Positions 41,474 to 45,441 of a stretch of 45,441 nt of DNA are shown piece by piece. The stretch is from an archaeon (lineage in GTDB: Archaea > Nanobdellota > Nanobdellia > Woesearchaeales > GW2011-AR15). The first letter of the stretch is position 1. Each line of letters begins with the position of its first letter. A program made the translations under genes and the position numbers. A model generated the notes under the pieces. It was not told where the DNA came from, did not search any database, and saw only the letters and a list, made by a program, of their open reading frames with translations. The stretch spans positions 1 to 45,441 of the forward strand of contig JABHHN010000005.1 in assembly GCA_018671515.1 (NCBI GenBank), written 5' to 3'.

Positions 41474-44400
41474 TTATGAGTTGATTAATGCTACTAATTC
41501 ACAGCATTTTGGATATATTTCTTCTCTTGTTTTTGGATCAAGATTTTTGTATTCTTTATTTATAACTTCGTATGCAGATAGTGCTTCTTCATAGTCTTCA
41601 TTTCCTAGATGTATGAATGCTTCATCAATCATCGATGACACATATCTTTGATTTATATGATGACATTTTTCTGCAATATTATCATAAAATTGATCTTTTA
41701 GATTAATTGATAAATCTCTAAATAAAACTTTTAGTTCCGTATATTTCATACCTGCATCATAGAGTAAATTTGAATCAATGAGTATAGTTATTTCAGATAT
41801 TAATTCGTTGATTTTATTTATGATATTAGAATCAAAATTACTTAACATTTCATCTCTAACACCATTTATAGGTACTGTACTATATTTAAGATTATTATAA
41901 ATGAATATTCCTGAGAGTATGAATATTATTATTATTTGTACAAAAAATATTTTTTTACTATTTTCACTTATACCTACTTTATCTAAAACTGCAAAACCAG
42001 TTATTCCTGATAATGTTCCAGATTTTTCTATTTCATTTGTTATAAGTAATGTTTTTACTTGAGGTAGGACTTCTAATGCAAGTTTTCTATTTATATAATA
42101 AGAATAATCTTTTGTTTCTTTGGAAATTTCAAACATTGGATCTTTATTTATTATTTCATAATCTTCAAATAAGAAACTTATTTCATCCGTGTTTGTTATA
42201 ACTTCTTTAGGTATGAATTCTACTATTTTCATATCGTCATAAATTGGATTAAAATCAAGTCTTTTTGCAATTATTGTGATATCTTCTTTCCTTCCAGTCA
42301 TATATTCAATATGTACGTTATAACCTCTTGTATTTACTGTAACTTTTTTCTGAAGTAATAAATTTGTTTCTATGAAATCCTTTTTTTCACCTTTTGACAT
42401 TTCAATATTTTTTGATTCAATATATAATTCAAGAAGTTCTATTGCATCTTCATCATTAATATATTTTACATATTCGTTGTCTTTTTCAATTACAAGAACC
42501 ATAGGTATTGAATTTTTAATTTCTTCAATTTGGGATAATAATGCATTTCTTTCATCTAATACGTCAATTGCATTATCTTTATATCTAAGATTGAATAAAT
42601 CTCTATTTGCTTTTTCAAGATCTTTTTTTAGGTCTTTTATTCTATCATCAAAATTTAATAATTCTATAACTTTTCTTTGCTCTGGCGAGTATAAACTAAA
42701 ATCAGGTAACAAATCAAGTACTTCAGACACTGCTGTGTATGTTTCATTAATTTCTTCTTTACTGTTATTATTTACGTTGGATGATGAAGCTCTCGCTCCA
42801 CTTTCACTATTTGTATTATCTGCATCATTATTTGTTTCATCATTATTTGATCCTACATAATTATTATCAATAGTGAATTCTCTTGTTGCACTAAATACTT
42901 CAATTTCTTCTACGTCAATACATTCAAGTTTCCAAAAATAAGTACCTTCATCAAGTTCAATATTGAATTCATAATTAGTATTTGGGACTAGTCCTGTTTT
43001 TGTTTCTTCTTCAGACCACCATCCATCACCTTGAGAAATATACAAAGTACAATTTGTATTTTGTTCATCATTTACTTTAAATTCTAGGTTTGGAGAACTT
43101 GAAAATGTTTCACCATCATCAGGATATAAAAGTGAAATCAAAGGTGGGAATGAATTATCTTCAGGAACTAACGAAACACTTATTTCATCTGATCCATTTA
43201 TCTGTATATCTTCTGAATACGAATCATAATCGCTATGAGTGACCTTTAATTCATAAGTTTCATTACTTAATCTAAAAACAACATCTCCTGTTTCATTTGT
43301 ATAATTATCTAATGAATCAAATCTTACTTTTGCATCATCTATTGGTGAACCATTAACATTATTTTTGACTTTTATTTTTACATCATAACTTTCCTTGATT
43401 TTTATTTCTTTAACTATTGAAAAATCATTATCTTCTGAATCAAGTATTATTAAAATTACATGGTATTTTCCAGCAGTAGAATATGTATGACTAGGATTTA
43501 GTTCTGTACTTTGTGTGCCATCTCCAAAGTCCCAAAGATAAGATAATGCACCTACACCACCTGAAATAGAAGGAGTGAATTTTATATTTTCATATTCAAA
43601 ATAATTATTTTCAAAATTTAGGATTGCATTTAGATTATTATCAACTTCAAAATGGTTTGTCTTTGTAACGGTAAAGTCATCATATGTATTTATTGCTTCA
43701 ATATTATATGTGCCAGATTTTCCAGTAAATGTAAATAATTGTTGCAATGGATATGTTGCATCATTGAATATATATACATATGAAAAATTTGTAGGTGAAT
43801 CTATTGTAAGATATGTATCTGATCCAGGAGGTGCTGCTACTGTTACCATTACTTGTTCATTAGGGATGTAATTTTGTTTGTTAGTTACGATTTCAAGATT
43901 GATATAATCAAGAGTTGCAGGATTGCAATCATCATCTATACTATTGTATAGGATTTCACTCATACCTGGGTTTATATTTGGATTGTTATCATCACAATCA
44001 ACTTCTATGTCATATCCATCATTATCATTATCGTTCTCTGTTGTATTTGTATCATTTTGAATTATTTTTTCAAAATGCGATATATTAATGGTATCAAATT
44101 CAACTTTATTGTCAAAACCTTCAACATAACAATTTACATTATAATTGAATGTGCCGTCATTTTGGAATGTAGTTTCATATACATGAAGATTAAGATTAAT
44201 GTCAAAATGCATGACACCTAATATTGTAGAATTATCAGTATATAGACAGCTATTTGCAATACTTATGATTTTTGTTTCATTAGTATAATTTGCATATATG
44301 GTTGTAATATTTGTTGGATATGTTATATTAAAATCAGTTGAATCATAAATTACAAGTGATGAATTATAAATTTTTGTTGTGTTTGTAATAGTTTCATTTG

Positions 44401-44755
44401 TTTCTGGTTCTGTTTCATTTATTATAGATTCATTATTTGTTTGATTTATAGTCTCATTTATTGTTTCGTTTACTGTTTCATTTATTGTTACGTTTAAATC
44501 TAAGACAATTAAATCTAATGAAGCACTTATTCCACCTTGGTCATCTATTATTATTTCTGAAATATTAAGTTCTTCTTCTATTGTTGTATTTAGTGTTTCA
44601 TTTATTAAAATTTCAATATCTTCATACATGCCATTTTCATCTTCAACTGTCATGTTAGTTTCATTAGTTTGAGAATAAGCAAATGAAATTGTAAGTGATA
44701 GTATGATAACTAAGATGATTCTACTTGTCCATCTATTTGTATCATTATATTTCAT
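41474..44755 (-). CDS. Giant surface protein with PKD and other Ig-like domains
   Basis: The 1093-aa protein begins with a signal or anchor helix (IILVIILSLTISFAYS). It then has an Asn/Thr-rich region with NETINETINQT repeats, a DCDDNNPNINPG calcium/metal-type motif near 255, and a PKD domain with YLWDFGDGTQS near 405. A carboxypeptidase-regulatory-like domain (about 460-535) and an Ig-like domain follow. A coiled-coil part near 700-745, a C-terminal membrane helix near 930-955 and a helical cytoplasmic tail of about 140 residues complete it. Many NxT sequons suggest heavy N-glycosylation. It ends two bases before the ATPase gene and is probably its surface partner. Confidence 0.82.
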   Translation of the reverse strand: MKYNDTNRWTSRIILVIILSLTISFAYSQTNETNMTVEDENGMYEDIEILINETLNTTIEEELNISEIIIDDQGGISASLDLIVLDLNVTINETVNETINETINQTNNESIINETEPETNETITNTTKIYNSSLVIYDSTDFNITYPTNITTIYANYTNETKIISIANSCLYTDNSTILGVMHFDINLNLHVYETTFQNDGTFNYNVNCYVEGFDNKVEFDTINISHFEKIIQNDTNTTENDNDNDGYDIEVDCDDNNPNINPGMSEILYNSIDDDCNPATLDYINLEIVTNKQNYIPNEQVMVTVAAPPGSDTYLTIDSPTNFSYVYIFNDATYPLQQLFTFTGKSGTYNIEAINTYDDFTVTKTNHFEVDNNLNAILNFENNYFEYENIKFTPSISGGVGALSYLWDFGDGTQSTELNPSHTYSTAGKYHVILIILDSEDNDFSIVKEIKIKESYDVKIKVKNNVNGSPIDDAKVRFDSLDNYTNETGDVVFRLSNETYELKVTHSDYDSYSEDIQINGSDEISVSLVPEDNSFPPLISLLYPDDGETFSSSPNLEFKVNDEQNTNCTLYISQGDGWWSEEETKTGLVPNTNYEFNIELDEGTYFWKLECIDVEEIEVFSATREFTIDNNYVGSNNDETNNDADNTNSESGARASSSNVNNNSKEEINETYTAVSEVLDLLPDFSLYSPEQRKVIELLNFDDRIKDLKKDLEKANRDLFNLRYKDNAIDVLDERNALLSQIEEIKNSIPMVLVIEKDNEYVKYINDEDAIELLELYIESKNIEMSKGEKKDFIETNLLLQKKVTVNTRGYNVHIEYMTGRKEDITIIAKRLDFNPIYDDMKIVEFIPKEVITNTDEISFLFEDYEIINKDPMFEISKETKDYSYYINRKLALEVLPQVKTLLITNEIEKSGTLSGITGFAVLDKVGISENSKKIFFVQIIIIFILSGIFIYNNLKYSTVPINGVRDEMLSNFDSNIINKINELISEITILIDSNLLYDAGMKYTELKVLFRDLSINLKDQFYDNIAEKCHHINQRYVSSMIDEAFIHLGNEDYEEALSAYEVINKEYKNLDPKTREEIYPKCCELVALINS

Positions 44756-45005
44756 TTAATTCCTCAAGTATCCTTTTTAATTCTGACTTTAGATGTTTCA
44801 TTTTTTTTGGAGCTTTTAACTCATCAATTTGTTCACTGATTTCACTTAATGGTTTAGAATAAGGGTATCTATGATCAAGCATCTTATTTCTAAGAACTGA
44901 TCTCATTTGTTCACTTAAGTCTAAATAGTGGTTTTTACCTGCTAAGTTTTTTAATTCAGATACCATTGAATTTGGCATCCTTACAGAAATAATTTTTTCT
45001 GCCAC
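44745..45005 (-). CDS. Ribbon-helix-helix regulator, 86 aa
   Basis: The protein starts AEKIISVRMPNSMVSELKNLAGKNHYLDLSEQMRSVL, a ribbon-helix-helix DNA-binding fold in the CopG/NikR style. A helical C-terminal tail (KPLSEISEQIDELKAP) may aid oligomerisation. The GTG start overlaps the previous gene's stop (TAGTG), and the stop overlaps the surface-protein start by 11 bases. It probably represses the operon. Confidence 0.82.
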   Translation of the reverse strand: MAEKIISVRMPNSMVSELKNLAGKNHYLDLSEQMRSVLRNKMLDHRYPYSKPLSEISEQIDELKAPKKMKHLKSELKRILEELNEI

Positions 45006-45157
45006 TATTTATCTCTCTCCTCAAATACATATTGCCTTGCAAATTCCCTAATCGCCTCAGAACGGGAAGAATATATTTTTTTTTTGACAAGTTTATCTAG
45101 AAAGAGTATGATATCAGGAGGAAGTCTTACATTTACAACTGTGATTTTTTGAGGCAT
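45005..45157 (-). CDS. Ribbon-helix-helix regulator, 50 aa
   Basis: This short gene is absent from the ORF track. The product MPQKITVVNVRLPPDIILFL followed by DKLVKKKIYSSRSEAIREFARQYVFEERDK is a typical minimal RHH protein: one beta strand VVNVRLPP and two helices with SSRSEAIREFAR. It is the first gene of the operon and overlaps the next by one base. With the 86-aa RHH it could form homo- or heterodimers on the operators upstream. Confidence 0.82.
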   Translation of the reverse strand: MPQKITVVNVRLPPDIILFLDKLVKKKIYSSRSEAIREFARQYVFEERDK

Positions 45158-45287
45158 TTGTGTTCAATAAGTGTACATTATATCTATTAAATAGATTCTA
45201 ATGTGGTAAAATATGACACTTGTATGATATTTTATGTACATGTGTAGTATATAAATATTGTGATTTTGTATGTTGTATTTTGTATGT
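45158..45287 (-). promoter_or_regulatory. Operator-rich promoter of the RHH-surface protein-ATPase operon
   Basis: TGTACA lies at 45172-45177 and 45235-45240. ATCTATT-A-AATAGAT at 45182-45196 is a perfect inverted repeat. A minus-strand TATA, ATTTATATAC, lies at about 45248-45257. Two copies of ATTTTGTATGT, 14 bases apart, lie upstream at 45263-45273 and 45277-45287. This density of short symmetric sites is what RHH regulators need. The rest of the window to 45441 shows no gene, only AT-rich sequence. Confidence 0.6.
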
Positions 45288-45441
45288 ATTATATATGTAT
45301 GACTGAAGTATTATTTAATTTATTCAAAAAATATAATAATAATATTTTGATAATTTATATAGAAAGTAATTTATAGAAAAAACGTTTTATCATTTATTAA
45401 TATGATTAAATTTAATAAAATATTAACATTTTTATTATTAA

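Noticed and set aside
43970-44030. Copper-binding MopE-like protein
   Set aside because: The DCDDNNPNINPG stretch is like those in MopE-type and many other surface proteins, so it supports only a metal-type motif, not a copper role.
1-45441. tRNA or rRNA genes
   Set aside because: I looked for GC-rich islands and TTCGA/TTCAA loops with flanking stems and found none convincing. A scan by a covariance model would settle it.

Overview
The window is one continuous stretch of a very AT-rich archaeal chromosome. The archaeal call rests on LysW-carrier lysine biosynthesis, an archaeal Pth2 peptidyl-tRNA hydrolase, a HerA/DUF87 ATPase, an ACT protein resembling COG2150, TATA boxes just upstream of genes with short leaders, and GGTGA/GGAGGT ribosome sites. 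The AT richness, the many small hypotheticals and the large PKD/DCDD-type surface protein would suit a DPANN-like lineage such as Woesearchaeota. A nearly complete lysine pathway would be unusually generous for such a lineage, and the sequence alone cannot fix the taxonomy. I found no rRNA, tRNA, CRISPR array or intact insertion sequence.

Layout. Positions 1-3500 hold a possible truncated ORF end, a small secreted repeat peptide, a winged-helix regulator, and an operon of DUF302 protein, ACR3-like transporter fused to CBS domains, and exported thioredoxin-like protein, behind a promoter with three AGTACT sites. Positions 3548-20740 are a lysine biosynthesis island, almost all on the minus strand. 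It encodes homocitrate synthase with a RAM domain (lysS), homoaconitase (lysT/lysU), homoisocitrate dehydrogenase, two LysW carriers, three LysX-type ATP-grasp ligases plus the remnant of a fourth copy, LysZ, LysY, LysJ and a lysine exporter LysO split into two genes. An SDR protein and a free-standing B3/B4 (PheRS editing-like) protein sit at the head of the lysY-lysZ operon. A GTTA-N6-TAAC palindrome lies at the promoters of that operon, lysW and lysS, and a weaker copy overlaps the TATA box of a divergently transcribed ACT-domain gene. I read this as a local lysine regulon with that protein as its likely sensor. LysK and a dedicated aminoadipate aminotransferase (LysN) are absent from the window.

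Positions 20774-33200 are mixed metabolism: membrane and thioredoxin-like proteins, a coiled-coil protein, a DASS (SLC13) anion transporter, glutamate dehydrogenase, a sucrose-phosphorylase-family GH13 gene broken by one frameshift, a CARF-like winged-helix regulator, thioredoxin, pyruvate kinase and a half-length MFS protein. Positions 33285-36788 form an iron-uptake locus (DtxR-like regulator, FeoA, FeoB, a 40-aa FeoB-associated Cys-rich protein, FTR1 permease). Similar GTTAGGATA boxes lie directly after the TATA boxes of feoA and FTR1.

Positions 37220-45441 carry the most unusual unit: an overlapping minus-strand operon of two ribbon-helix-helix regulators, a 1093-aa surface protein (DCDD metal-binding type motif, PKD, carboxypeptidase-regulatory-like and Ig-like domains, C-terminal membrane anchor), a 1356-aa protein joining a large extracellular domain to a cytoplasmic HerA-type ATPase, and a 62-aa coiled-coil protein. 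It looks like an envelope-spanning, ATP-driven surface machine of unknown function and is my main candidate for an undescribed system. The lysine island with duplicated carrier and ligases is the second.
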